This document shows positions 25,922-34,505 of a stretch of DNA of 64,000 nucleotides, one piece after another. The stretch's first letter is position 1. Every line of letters starts with the position of its first letter. A program made the translations under genes and the position numbers. The notes under the pieces are model-generated. The model was not told the origin of the DNA and did no database searches. It saw only the letters and a program-made list of their open reading frames with translations. Source of the stretch: Thiohalocapsa sp. ML1 (GTDB taxonomy: Bacteria > Pseudomonadota > Gammaproteobacteria > Chromatiales > Chromatiaceae); the NCBI RefSeq assembly GCF_001469165.1, contig NZ_JABX01000016.1, positions 59,801 to 123,800 on the forward strand, given 5' to 3'.

Positions 25922-26305
25922 GTGAATCCGGAAAAGGTCGTCTTCGGCTTCTTCATCCTGCTGGCGCTGACGCTGAACGTCGGCTTCGTCTATGGCGAGA
26001 TCGATAACCCTGATCATCACCACGTGTGGGAGTTCGCGTCGGTCGTCGTCGTCAACGGCATCGCGACCATCCTGAAGCTCGGCGACCGTACGCAGATGGG
26101 CGCCGTGCTGCTGGCCACGAGCCTGGTGGCGATGTTGCAACTGCTCGGTGGTGCGCTGCTCTGGACCATTGCTGCGCATGGCACGCAAGCCGGCTTCACC
26201 GCCGGCACGCTGTCGAGCGTCGTGTCCCTGGCTGCCGGTGCGCTGGTGGCGAACGTCGTCTCGGTGGTGCTGCTCGTCATCGAGACGGTGCTGCTGCGGC
26301 GCTGA
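25922..26305 (+). CDS. DUF6394-type small membrane protein
   Basis: A 127-residue inner-membrane protein starting with GTG at 25922 (VNPEKVVFGFFILLALTLNV). About four hydrophobic helices are separated by short loops, including GEIDNPDHHHVWEF and KLGDRTQMGAVLLATSLVA. It resembles proteins I know as DUF6394, often found next to TrkA-type potassium channel genes, as here (54 bp before the channel gene, same strand). Function unknown; an accessory role in potassium transport is an inference from position. Confidence 0.7.
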   Translation: MNPEKVVFGFFILLALTLNVGFVYGEIDNPDHHHVWEFASVVVVNGIATILKLGDRTQMGAVLLATSLVAMLQLLGGALLWTIAAHGTQAGFTAGTLSSVVSLAAGALVANVVSVVLLVIETVLLRR

Positions 26306-26359
26306 CGCGGCGCCGGCCCCGACCCGAGAACCCTGCGACCCTCGCCCGCGCCGGCCGCG

Positions 26360-28135
26360 ATGGACAGCACCTTCTTCCTGATCTTCCGGCGGATGCGCAC
26401 GCCGCTGTTGGCGCTGCTCGTGACCTACAGCATCGCGACCATCGGGCTCGTGGTCATTCCGGGGCAGGATGAAGCGGGCAACGTGGTTCATCTGAGCTTC
26501 TTCGATGCCTTCTACTTCATCAGCTACACGGCCACCACCATCGGCTATGGCGAGATCCCCTATGCGCTGACGGGCGCACAGCGCATCTGGGTGACCTTCT
26601 GCATCTATGCGACGGTCATTGTCTGGATCTACTCCATCGGCTCGCTGATCGCGCTGTTGCAGGACAAGACCCTGCAGCGGGCCATGGAAGAGAGCCGTTT
26701 CAGCCGGCGTGTCGGCGCCGTGCGCGAGCCCTTCTATCTCATCTGCGGCTATGGCCAGACGGGCAGCGGCCTGGTGCGCGCCTTGACCGACCGCGGCCAG
26801 CGCGCGGTGGTGTTGGACAACAACCCCGATCGCATCAACCAGCTCAAGCTCGAGAATCTGCGCGAGTACGTGCCGGCGCTGCGGGCGGACGTGCGTCGGC
26901 CCGACAGCCTGCTGCTGGCAGGGCTGCGCCGGCCCAACTGCCGCGGCGTGCTGGCGCTCACGTCCGACAACGAGGTCAACCTCAGGGTGGCGCTTGCGTC
27001 CAAGCTGTTGCAGCCGAGTGCGACGGTCATCTGCCGAGCGGACTCGCACGCGGTGGAGGCCAACATGGCCTCCTTTGGCACCGATCACATCTACGACCCC
27101 TTTGATACCTTTGCCCTCTCCTTCGCCACCGCGCTGCGGTCGCCGTGCTTGACGCGCTTGTCCGAGTGGCTCGGCGAGCAGCGCGGCTCGCGGTTGCGCG
27201 AGCCGACCTATCCGCCGGCGCACGGGCTCTGGGTGCTGTGCGGCTACGGGCGCTTCGGCAAGGCGTTGTACCGGCACTTGCGGGAGCAGGACATCGAGCT
27301 GGTGGTCATCGAGTCGCGCCCCGAGCGCACCGGACGGCCGGACTGCCCGCTGGTGGAGGGGCCGGGTACGGAGGCGGATACGTTGGAGCAGGCCGACATC
27401 CATCGCGCCGTCGGGCTCATTGCCGGCACCGACAACGATGCGAACAATCTGAGCATCGTCATGACCGCCAAGACGCTGAACCCGGGGCTGTTCATGGTGG
27501 TGCGCGAGAATCAGCTCATGAACCGGGAGCTGTTCGATGTCGTCAACGCCGACATCCTGATGCATCCGAGCCTGATCGTCGCCGATCGCATCCGCATGCT
27601 GCTCGCGACGCCGCTGCTGACCGAGTTTCTCAATGCTGCCCGCCTGGAGGACGACGCCTGGGCCTGCGAGCTCATCGACCGCCTCGCCGCGCTGGTGCAC
27701 GACCAGGCGCCGGAGGTCTGGCAGGTGCGCATCGACGCCCGCGACGCCTATGCGCTGTTTCGGCTGCGGCCCGACGAGCCGCTGCCGCGGCTTGGCGACC
27801 TGCTGCGGGATCCGCGCGACCGCGGCTGCCGGTTGCCGGCCATGGCGCTGCTGCGCAAGCGCGAGCACAGCCGCACGCTGCTGCCGGACCCGAACGACCG
27901 GCTCCGCGACGGCGACCTGCTCCTGTTCTGCGGGCGCCCGTCGGCGCAGTTCAGCATGCGCTGGACGCTGCAGAACGCCTACGCGCTCACCTACGTGCTG
28001 CACGGCGAGAGCCCGCCCCGCGGCCTGGTGTGGGCCTGGCTGCTGCGCCGCCGCCGCGAGCGCGCGGCGGCGCGCGCAGCAACGCCGCCGACCGCGCCGC
28101 GGGCGCCGACGCCGCCGCCCGAGGATTGCGGCTGA
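26360..28135 (+). CDS. Potassium channel with two RCK (TrkA-N) domains
   Basis: A 591-residue protein. Two transmembrane helices flank a K+ selectivity filter TTIGYGE (about residues 61-67). A first RCK Rossmann domain (YLICGYGQTGSGLVRAL, about 127) and a second one (WVLCGYGRFGKALYRHL, about 293) follow, then a TrkA-C-like region (FRLRPDEPLPRLGDLL). The tandem RCK layout matches gated MthK/BK-like or KefB-related channels, which open on ligand binding. It probably forms a tetramer in the inner membrane. It shares an operon with the DUF6394 gene. Confidence 0.88.
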   Translation: MDSTFFLIFRRMRTPLLALLVTYSIATIGLVVIPGQDEAGNVVHLSFFDAFYFISYTATTIGYGEIPYALTGAQRIWVTFCIYATVIVWIYSIGSLIALLQDKTLQRAMEESRFSRRVGAVREPFYLICGYGQTGSGLVRALTDRGQRAVVLDNNPDRINQLKLENLREYVPALRADVRRPDSLLLAGLRRPNCRGVLALTSDNEVNLRVALASKLLQPSATVICRADSHAVEANMASFGTDHIYDPFDTFALSFATALRSPCLTRLSEWLGEQRGSRLREPTYPPAHGLWVLCGYGRFGKALYRHLREQDIELVVIESRPERTGRPDCPLVEGPGTEADTLEQADIHRAVGLIAGTDNDANNLSIVMTAKTLNPGLFMVVRENQLMNRELFDVVNADILMHPSLIVADRIRMLLATPLLTEFLNAARLEDDAWACELIDRLAALVHDQAPEVWQVRIDARDAYALFRLRPDEPLPRLGDLLRDPRDRGCRLPAMALLRKREHSRTLLPDPNDRLRDGDLLLFCGRPSAQFSMRWTLQNAYALTYVLHGESPPRGLVWAWLLRRRRERAAARAATPPTAPRAPTPPPEDCG

Positions 28136-28298
28136 TCGCGGCGCGGGCCGGCGCCGCACCCGGTGTCGGCGCCTGCTCGGTTTGCTTCGCCCCCGTTGCT
28201 GTCATATCGTCGGGATATCCCCGCCGCTGCCGTGGCGCATATGCTGCGGCAACCGCACTTCCCATCCCCATCGAGACCGCATCCCGGGAGGCAGCCTG

Positions 28299-28850
28299 AT
28301 GAACGCCCTGCTGGAACGACTCGCCGAGGACCATCGTCGCCTCACGCAACTGCTGGTGCTGCTGGAAGGCATGCTGGACCACTTCAGCGATGGCGCTGAG
28401 CCGGACTACGCGCTGATGTGCGAGCTCCTGGAGTACATGATCGACTACGCCGACCAGGTCCATCACCCGAGCGAGAACCTGATCTTCGAGCGTCTGCTGG
28501 CGCAGCCGGGGCAGGGCCATGACGTGCTGCGCCGGCTGATGCTCCAGCACGAGGCGCTGTCGGCGCTGAATCGCCGCTTCAGGGAATCGATCGAGGGCAT
28601 CGTGCACGAAGAGGTGCTGCCGCGCGACGAGGTGGAGCAGCAGGGCCGCGAGCTGGTGGCGACGCTGCGCGAGCACATGCGCCTGGAAGACCAAGAGGCC
28701 TTCCCCCTCGCCGCCGAGCTGCTGAGCGCCGCGGAGTGGCAAGACCTGGGCGCCGCGGCGCCGACCGCATTGGACCCGGTGTTTGGCCAGGCGGACCCGG
28801 AGCGCTTCCGCGCGCTCTGCGCGCAACTGCGGGCCGAGATCCGCGAGTGA
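28299..28850 (+). CDS. Hemerythrin-domain protein
   Basis: A 183-residue soluble four-helix protein with the hemerythrin di-iron ligand pattern: EDHRRL (His about 12), YADQVHHPSENLIFE (H-H-x-x-x-E), MLQHEAL and LREHMRLEDQEAF. Such proteins bind O2 or respond to NO and iron; several repair Fe-S clusters or signal in nitrosative stress. A ribosome-binding site GGGAGG lies 7 bp upstream of the ATG. The next gene is ferrochelatase, so iron handling is a reasonable theme. Confidence 0.88.
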   Translation: MNALLERLAEDHRRLTQLLVLLEGMLDHFSDGAEPDYALMCELLEYMIDYADQVHHPSENLIFERLLAQPGQGHDVLRRLMLQHEALSALNRRFRESIEGIVHEEVLPRDEVEQQGRELVATLREHMRLEDQEAFPLAAELLSAAEWQDLGAAAPTALDPVFGQADPERFRALCAQLRAEIRE

Positions 28851-29150
28851 CCGCGGCGCCGCCGGGCTGATTCGGCTGCCGCGCAGCCCGGCACATTCGC
28901 TCCGCCAATCCGACGCACCGTTGCGGGAACGCAACGACGGCGCCCGCCCGTTTGGGCGGGCTGTGACTAAGCGCGGCTTCGCAGTGCCGTCGAGCCGTTG
29001 TCTGCGCCGACTCCGCCCCGACCTATCGACCAACCGGGGTGATTCCCCCGCGACTTGCCGCCTGTCGGGCGTCATGCCATCCGGCCGGAAATGGCCGAGC
29101 CCTCCATTACCATTACGGAACGCAGGGATAAACCTGGCGACCGCTTTACG
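28851..29150. other. Spacer with a hairpin, before hemH
   Basis: 300 bp with one clear hairpin, GCCCGCCC-GTTT-GGGCGGGC (28942-28961), possibly the hemerythrin terminator though without a T run. Nothing else is recognisable. Confidence 0.5.
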
Positions 29151-30200
29151 ATGCGATACAAGAATGTGCCCGGATTCGAGCACGGCACGCCGGAACGCTT
29201 GGGCGTGCTGATGCTGAACCTTGGAACGCCGGATGCCCCGACCTCGTCGGCGGTGCGGCGTTACCTGTCGGAGTTCCTGAACGACCCGCGCGTGGTCGAG
29301 CTGCCGCGCCCCGTGTGGTGGCTGGTGCTGCACGGCGTCATCCTGCGCGTGCGCCCGAGCCGTTCCGCGCGTGCCTACCAGTCCGTCTGGACCGAGCGCG
29401 GCTCGCCGTTGCTCGACGTGGCCCAGCGCCAGGCCACCGGGCTGCGGGCACTGCTCGAAGCGCGTTTCGGCAAGGGCGTGCATGTCGAGCTCGGCATGCG
29501 CTACGGCAACCCGTCCGTGCCGGAAGCGCTGAACAAGCTCAAGGAGGCCAACGTCCGGCGGCTCCTGGTGCTGCCGCTGTATCCGCAGTATTCCGGCACC
29601 ACCACGGCGTCGGTGTTCGATGCGGTCACGGATGAGCTCAGCACCTGGCGCTGGCTGCCGGAGCTGCGCTTTATCAACCAGTACCACGACGATGCCAACT
29701 ACATCGATGCCGTTGCGCACAGCATCCAGGCCTACTGGGCCGAGCACGGCGAGCCTGAGCGGCTGCTGTTCTCGTTCCACGGCATCCCCAAGCGCTACTT
29801 CATGGCCGGCGACCCTTACCACTGTCACTGCCACAAGACCGCGCGCATGGTGGTGCAGCAGCTCGGGCTGGCGGAGGACCGCTGGCTCGTGTCCTTCCAG
29901 TCTCGCGTGGGGCGCGACGAATGGCTGCAGCCCTACACGGATGAGACCCTAAAGCTCTGGGGTGCCGACGGCGTGAAGCGCGTGCATGTGATCGCGCCGG
30001 GCTTCTCCGCCGATTGCCTGGAGACGCTGGAAGAGATCGACGTCGAGAACCGCGAGTATTTCACCGAGGCGGGTGGCGAGGACTATCACTACATCCCCTG
30101 CCTCAATGACGACCCGCGCCACCTAGAGATGATGCTCGGCCTCGTCGAGCGCCACGCCTGCGGCTGGCCGGAGATGAGCGGGGTGGCGGAGGACTGGTGA
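29151..30200 (+). CDS. hemH: Ferrochelatase
   Basis: A 349-residue enzyme inserting Fe2+ into protoporphyrin IX, the last step of protohaem synthesis. Family blocks are GVLMLNLGTPDAPTSSAVRR, VELGMRYGNPSV, LPLYPQYSGTTTASV, LLFSFHGIPKRYFM (catalytic His) and PGFSADCLETLEEI (catalytic Glu). The start at 29151 (MRYKNVPGFEHG) is the usual position; ATG at 29091 would add 20 residues without family similarity. Confidence 0.96.
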   Translation: MRYKNVPGFEHGTPERLGVLMLNLGTPDAPTSSAVRRYLSEFLNDPRVVELPRPVWWLVLHGVILRVRPSRSARAYQSVWTERGSPLLDVAQRQATGLRALLEARFGKGVHVELGMRYGNPSVPEALNKLKEANVRRLLVLPLYPQYSGTTTASVFDAVTDELSTWRWLPELRFINQYHDDANYIDAVAHSIQAYWAEHGEPERLLFSFHGIPKRYFMAGDPYHCHCHKTARMVVQQLGLAEDRWLVSFQSRVGRDEWLQPYTDETLKLWGADGVKRVHVIAPGFSADCLETLEEIDVENREYFTEAGGEDYHYIPCLNDDPRHLEMMLGLVERHACGWPEMSGVAEDW

Positions 30201-30317
30201 GCGGCCGGCGTGTCGACGTCCCGGGCGACACGGGACTGCGCGATTGGAAGCCGCCACCGCCGGCCGCAACTTCCGCCCAACGATCCGCCTCACCCTCGGC
30301 ACCGCCGCTACACGCCC

Positions 30318-30752
30318 ATGGCCAATCACCCGCTGCCCATTGAGCTCAACCTGCACCAGAAGACCCGCGTGCTGGAGATCACCTACGACGACGGCGCGCG
30401 CTTTCGGCTGCCGTGCGAATATCTGCGCGTGTACTCGCCATCGGCCGAGGTCCGCGGCCATTCGCCGGAGCACGCCAAGCTGCAGGTGGGCAAGGAGTTT
30501 GTGAACATCCGCGACCTGCAGCAGGTGGGCAGCTACGCGGTGAAGATCGTCTTTGACGACGGCCACAAGTCCGGCCTGTACGACTGGGGTTATCTCTACA
30601 AGCTCGGGCGCGCCTGGCAGCCCCTGTGGCAGGACTATCTGAGCCGTCTCGCCGACGCCGGGCGCCAGCGCAACGGGTCGGACCCATTCGAGGCCCTGCG
30701 CGAGCGCGGCGAGGCACCGTCCGAGCTGCCGGAAGCGGTCGCGGCGGGCTGA
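30318..30752 (+). CDS. DUF971 family protein (gamma-butyrobetaine hydroxylase-like N-terminal domain)
   Basis: A 144-residue protein with the DUF971 fold: LNLHQKTRVLEITYDDGARF, then LPCEYLRVYSPSAEVRGHSP and VFDDGHKSGLYDWGYLYKL. In other proteobacteria the gene often sits with ubiquinone or Fe-S genes; the fold is also the N-terminal domain of gamma-butyrobetaine hydroxylases, where it binds zinc. Function here is unknown. It lies 117 bp after hemH, possibly co-transcribed. Confidence 0.85.
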   Translation: MANHPLPIELNLHQKTRVLEITYDDGARFRLPCEYLRVYSPSAEVRGHSPEHAKLQVGKEFVNIRDLQQVGSYAVKIVFDDGHKSGLYDWGYLYKLGRAWQPLWQDYLSRLADAGRQRNGSDPFEALRERGEAPSELPEAVAAG

Positions 30753-30814
30753 GCGGACTGGAGTGTTGACCTCCAGGTCAACACGGCGACAGCGCGCGAT
30801 GCACTGGTGTCGCG

Positions 30815-30840
30815 ACCCTAGCCCCTAGCCCCTAGCCCCT
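30815..30840. repeat. CCCCTAG heptamer array overlapping a gene end
   Basis: ACCCTAG, two CCCCTAG and CCCCT. The array encodes the last residues (GLGARG) and the TAG stop of the minus-strand tetR gene. Confidence 0.93.
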
Positions 30841-31474
30841 GTATTCCGCTGAGCGCAAAAAGCCACACATGCTCCACCAGCGCGTCGAGCCGCTCCGGCA
30901 CCGGCGGGCGCTCGGGGTGCAGGCGCGTGACGATGGGCCCGGCGTGGTGGTAGTACAGGATTTGTCCGACAACGCTCGCGGCACAGTCGATGGTGCGCGG
31001 ATCGCGCGGCGGGCAGCCCAGGAGCTCGCCGACGATGCTGTAGAGCTCGCGGGCGTCGGGCTCCAGGTGCTCGGTTACGATGCGGTCCAGCACCTCGCTC
31101 GGGCGGGCCATTTCGGAGAGGTAAATGGTGCTGAGCTGCACCTGGCGGCTGGCGTCGCCGACGCCGCAGAAGATCTCCTCGAACAGCGCGCGGATGTAGA
31201 CCCGAAGCCGTTCTGCCGCCGGCGCGTCCGCCGGCAGGAAGGCCGTGCGGCGCTCGCGCAGCGTCTCGAACAGCGTGCCGTAGATCGCCTCGTAGAGCTT
31301 GCGCTTGTCGCCGAAGTGGTAGTGCACCGCGGCCACGTTGGCGCCGGCGCGACTGCAGATCTCGCGGATCGTCGCCGCCTCGTAGCCGTGCTCGGCAAAG
31401 ACCTCCAATGCCGCCTCCAGCAACCGTTCTCGGGTACCACCCGTGCCGGGGGTAGCCTGTGCCGTCTCTGCCAA
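30818..31474 (-). CDS. TetR/AcrR-family regulator (CerR-like C-terminus)
   Basis: A 218-residue repressor. The N-terminal TetR helix-turn-helix is ATIREICSRAGANVAAVHYHFGDKRKLYEAIY (residues about 35-66; only parts quoted matter, such as NVAAVHYHFGDK). The C-terminal ligand domain resembles the CerR/DUF1956 group (LRVYIRALFEEIFCG; HHAGPIVTRL). No efflux genes lie beside it; the divergent neighbour is the PBP1A gene 242 bp away. The last six residues and the stop are encoded by a CCCCTAG heptamer array, so the natural C-terminus may have been longer. Confidence 0.85.
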   Translation of the reverse strand: MAETAQATPGTGGTRERLLEAALEVFAEHGYEAATIREICSRAGANVAAVHYHFGDKRKLYEAIYGTLFETLRERRTAFLPADAPAAERLRVYIRALFEEIFCGVGDASRQVQLSTIYLSEMARPSEVLDRIVTEHLEPDARELYSIVGELLGCPPRDPRTIDCAASVVGQILYYHHAGPIVTRLHPERPPVPERLDALVEHVWLFALSGIQGLGARG

Positions 31475-31715
31475 CGTCTTGCTGCTCCAACATCACTTGC
31501 CGCGTGGCGAGTGTAACCGAAGGTAGACTGGATTCCTTGCCGGCGCCTCGTGCGCGCGGCGCGCCGCACTGTATCGATGACGCCTGTCGGACCGCTGCGC
31601 GTCTGGTGTGTCCGACGATAGGTGAAGCGCACCGGGCGGTGTAGAATTTGTCAGACGAATGCGCGGCAAGTCGCTGTTATGCCGCACCTCAGGCACAGCA
31701 GAGCGGTGAAAAGCC
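31475..31715. other. Divergent promoter region between tetR and mrcA
   Basis: 241 bp between divergent genes. No operator or promoter element could be assigned with confidence. Confidence 0.4.
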
Positions 31716-34427
31716 TTGCAAACACCAGACAATCCTCCGGCCGCACCGAGCCATCCGGACGCCCCGGGCAACCAAGCCGCCGCCGCCGCCGATCCGGCCA
31801 CTGTCGATACCGCGGCCGCAGGCGCTGCCGACGAGCCGCGCCGCGGTGGCAGGCCGCCGTCCGGCGGCCGGCTGGCAAGGCCAAAGCGCCGCACTCGCGC
31901 GCGCAAGGGGCGCAAGGGCCGCCGCGAGGGGGCCTTCTCCGGCATCCTGCACACCTTCTCGCGTATCGTCGCCGCGCCGCTGGCGTTGCCGCTGGATGCG
32001 GCGCTGATCGGCGCCATCGGTGCGTCGGTGCTGCTCCTCAGCATCCATGAGGAGCTGCCCTCGGTGGATGCGCTGCAGGAGCTCAGCTACGAAGAACCGC
32101 TGCGCATTTACAGCGCCGCCGGCTCGTTGATGGCGGAGTACGGCGTCCAGCGTCGCCGCGCCGTGGCTTTCGAGGACATCCCGCCGGACTTGGTCAAGGC
32201 CTTCATCGCCGCCGAGGACAGCCGCTTCTACGATCACGCCGGCATCGACGCCATCGGCCTCGCCCGCGCCGCGTACGCCGTGGCCCAGGCCGGTGAGGCT
32301 ACGCAGGGCGGCAGTACCATCACCATGCAGGTGGCGCGCAACTTCTTCCTGACACCCGAGAAGACGGTCAAGCGCAAGCTGACCGAGATCCTGCTCGCCA
32401 TGCGCATGGAGACCACGCTCGCGAAGGACGACATCCTGGAGCTGTATCTCAACAAGATCTTCTTCGGCAATCGCGCCTACGGCATCTCCGCCGCCGCCGA
32501 GTTCTACTACAGCAAGACGCTGGATCAGCTCACCCTGGCCGAGATGGCCATGCTGGCGGGCCTGCCGAAGGCGCCGTCCGCAAACAACCCGCTGGCGGAC
32601 CCGGAGCGCGCCCGCGAGCGCCGCGACTGGATCCTGGACCGCATGCTCCAGCTCGGCTACATCGACGAGGTGGACCACAGCATGGCCTGGGTCTCGCCGG
32701 TTACGGCCACGGCCTACACGGCACCCATCGAGCTCGAAGCCGGCTACGCCGCCGAGATGGCCCGGCAGGCCGTCGTCGAGCGCTTCGGCGAGCAGGAGGC
32801 CTACAAGCTCGGCCTCAAGGTCACCACCACCATCGACGATGACCTGCAGACCGAGTCCGACCGATCGCTGCGCCGCGCGCTGGATGCCTACAACGCCCGC
32901 CACGGCTACCACGGCCCGGAGGACCAGCTTGAGGGCGTCGCCGAGATGACGACGGAAGCGCTGGACGAGTACCTCGCGGGGCGTCCGGAGGTGCCGGAGC
33001 GGCCCGTCGGTGTCGTCACCGAGTCCGGCGCGTCCTCCGCCAAGGTCTACCTGGGCGGCGGCGAGACCTTGGAGCTCAAGCTGTGGCAGGTCAACCACAT
33101 GCGCCGCTACGTCAACGAGAACGCCAAGGGGCCGCGGCAGGGCAGGGTGGACCGCGTCATTCCGGCCGGCGATGTGATTCGCCTGCGCAAGAACGACAGA
33201 GGCACCTGGATCCTGACCCAAGTGCCCACCGTCGGCGGCGCGTTGGTGGCGATTGCGCCGATGGACGGTGCCATCCGGTCCGTCTCCGGCGGCTACGAGT
33301 TCGACTGGTCGAAATTCAACCGCGTCACCGACGCCCGCCGCCAGCCCGGCTCCACGTTCAAGCCCTTCGTCTACGCCGCGGCGCTGGCCAAGGGCTACAC
33401 GCCGGCGAGCCTGGTCAGCGACACGCAGAAGAGTTTCGGCCGCTGGAAACCCAAGAACGCCGACGGCAGGTACATGGGCACCATTCGCATGCGCGTGGCG
33501 CTGGCCAAGTCCAGGAACCTGGCCATCGTCAATCTCCTCGATCGGATGGGCATCGATTACACGCGGGACTTCCTGCAGCGCTTCGGCTATTCGATGGAAG
33601 ATAACCCGCGCAACTACGGCCTCGCGCTCGGCGGCGGCAGCTCGACGCCCCTGCAGCTCGCCGCCGGCTATGCCGTGTTCGCCAACGGCGGCTACAAGAT
33701 CGAGCCCTACGTGGTGCAGCGTATCGAGGACGCCGCCGGCAACCTGCTGTTCGAGGCCGCACCACCGCGCGCCTGCGCCAGTTGTTGGCTGGAGCCCCGC
33801 AAGGGCGAGGCCGAGGTCCTCGGTTTGGATGAGGCGGACGGCCCCCTTGCGCAGCAGGTGCTGGACCCGCGCATCGCCTACAACATGGACTCGATGCTGA
33901 AAGACGTGATCACGGTCGGCACCGCCACGCGCGCGCGGCGGCTTGGCCGCTCCGACCTCGCCGGCAAGACCGGCACGACGAATGAGTCCCGCGATTCCTG
34001 GTTCGCCGGCTACTCACCCGCGCTCGTGACCATCGCCTGGCTGGGCATGGACGACAACCGGCCGCTCGGCATCGGCGAGTGGGGCGGCACCGCGGCGCTC
34101 GGCATGTGGGTGGACTTCATGGCCGACGCCATGAAGGACGAGCCCATCGCCCAGATCAAGCGCCCGGAGGGCATGGTCGCCGTGCGCATCAACGCCGCCA
34201 CCGGTGTCGCCAGCGGCGGCGGCGGCCTGGTGGAGTACATTCGCAGCGAGTACGAGCTGATGACGCTGGGGCCGGAGCCGGTCAAGTTCGCGGCCGCCTC
34301 CGGTGGCGGGGGCTCGCGGGCCGCCAGCGGCCCGCGGCGCGCCGTCGGCTCCCGCAGCGCGCCCCGGAGCGCGGCTCGCAGTGCCCCGCGACGCAGTGCT
34401 CCGCGCGTGATGGACGAGCTGTTTTAA
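31716..34427 (+). CDS. mrcA: Penicillin-binding protein 1A (bifunctional transglycosylase/transpeptidase)
   Basis: A 903-residue class A PBP building peptidoglycan. It has a basic cytoplasmic N-terminus (residues 1-80), a single membrane anchor (about 85-110), a GT51 transglycosylase domain with EDSRFYDHAGID and QGGSTITMQVARNFF, an OB-like insert near 390-470, and the transpeptidase with S-x-x-K in PGSTFKPFVY, S-x-N in KSRNLA and the KTGTT box near 750. A low-complexity tail (RSAPRSAARSAPRRSAPR) precedes MDELF. The start is TTG at 31716. A hairpin follows the stop. Confidence 0.93.
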   Translation: MQTPDNPPAAPSHPDAPGNQAAAAADPATVDTAAAGAADEPRRGGRPPSGGRLARPKRRTRARKGRKGRREGAFSGILHTFSRIVAAPLALPLDAALIGAIGASVLLLSIHEELPSVDALQELSYEEPLRIYSAAGSLMAEYGVQRRRAVAFEDIPPDLVKAFIAAEDSRFYDHAGIDAIGLARAAYAVAQAGEATQGGSTITMQVARNFFLTPEKTVKRKLTEILLAMRMETTLAKDDILELYLNKIFFGNRAYGISAAAEFYYSKTLDQLTLAEMAMLAGLPKAPSANNPLADPERARERRDWILDRMLQLGYIDEVDHSMAWVSPVTATAYTAPIELEAGYAAEMARQAVVERFGEQEAYKLGLKVTTTIDDDLQTESDRSLRRALDAYNARHGYHGPEDQLEGVAEMTTEALDEYLAGRPEVPERPVGVVTESGASSAKVYLGGGETLELKLWQVNHMRRYVNENAKGPRQGRVDRVIPAGDVIRLRKNDRGTWILTQVPTVGGALVAIAPMDGAIRSVSGGYEFDWSKFNRVTDARRQPGSTFKPFVYAAALAKGYTPASLVSDTQKSFGRWKPKNADGRYMGTIRMRVALAKSRNLAIVNLLDRMGIDYTRDFLQRFGYSMEDNPRNYGLALGGGSSTPLQLAAGYAVFANGGYKIEPYVVQRIEDAAGNLLFEAAPPRACASCWLEPRKGEAEVLGLDEADGPLAQQVLDPRIAYNMDSMLKDVITVGTATRARRLGRSDLAGKTGTTNESRDSWFAGYSPALVTIAWLGMDDNRPLGIGEWGGTAALGMWVDFMADAMKDEPIAQIKRPEGMVAVRINAATGVASGGGGLVEYIRSEYELMTLGPEPVKFAAASGGGGSRAASGPRRAVGSRSAPRSAARSAPRRSAPRVMDELF

Positions 34428-34454
34428 GGAAACGCCGCAGTATTCGGCGTTTCC
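34428..34454. terminator. Bidirectional terminator between mrcA and manA
   Basis: Perfect 10-bp stem GGAAACGCCG/CGGCGTTTCC with a 7-base loop, starting 1 bp after the mrcA stop and 52 bp from the convergent manA stop. A/T-rich stem ends replace a distinct U run. Confidence 0.55.
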
Positions 34455-34505
34455 CGCCGGGCACGGCCGCGTAGATGCAGGTGCGCTCCCGTGCTCGCCG
34501 TCACC

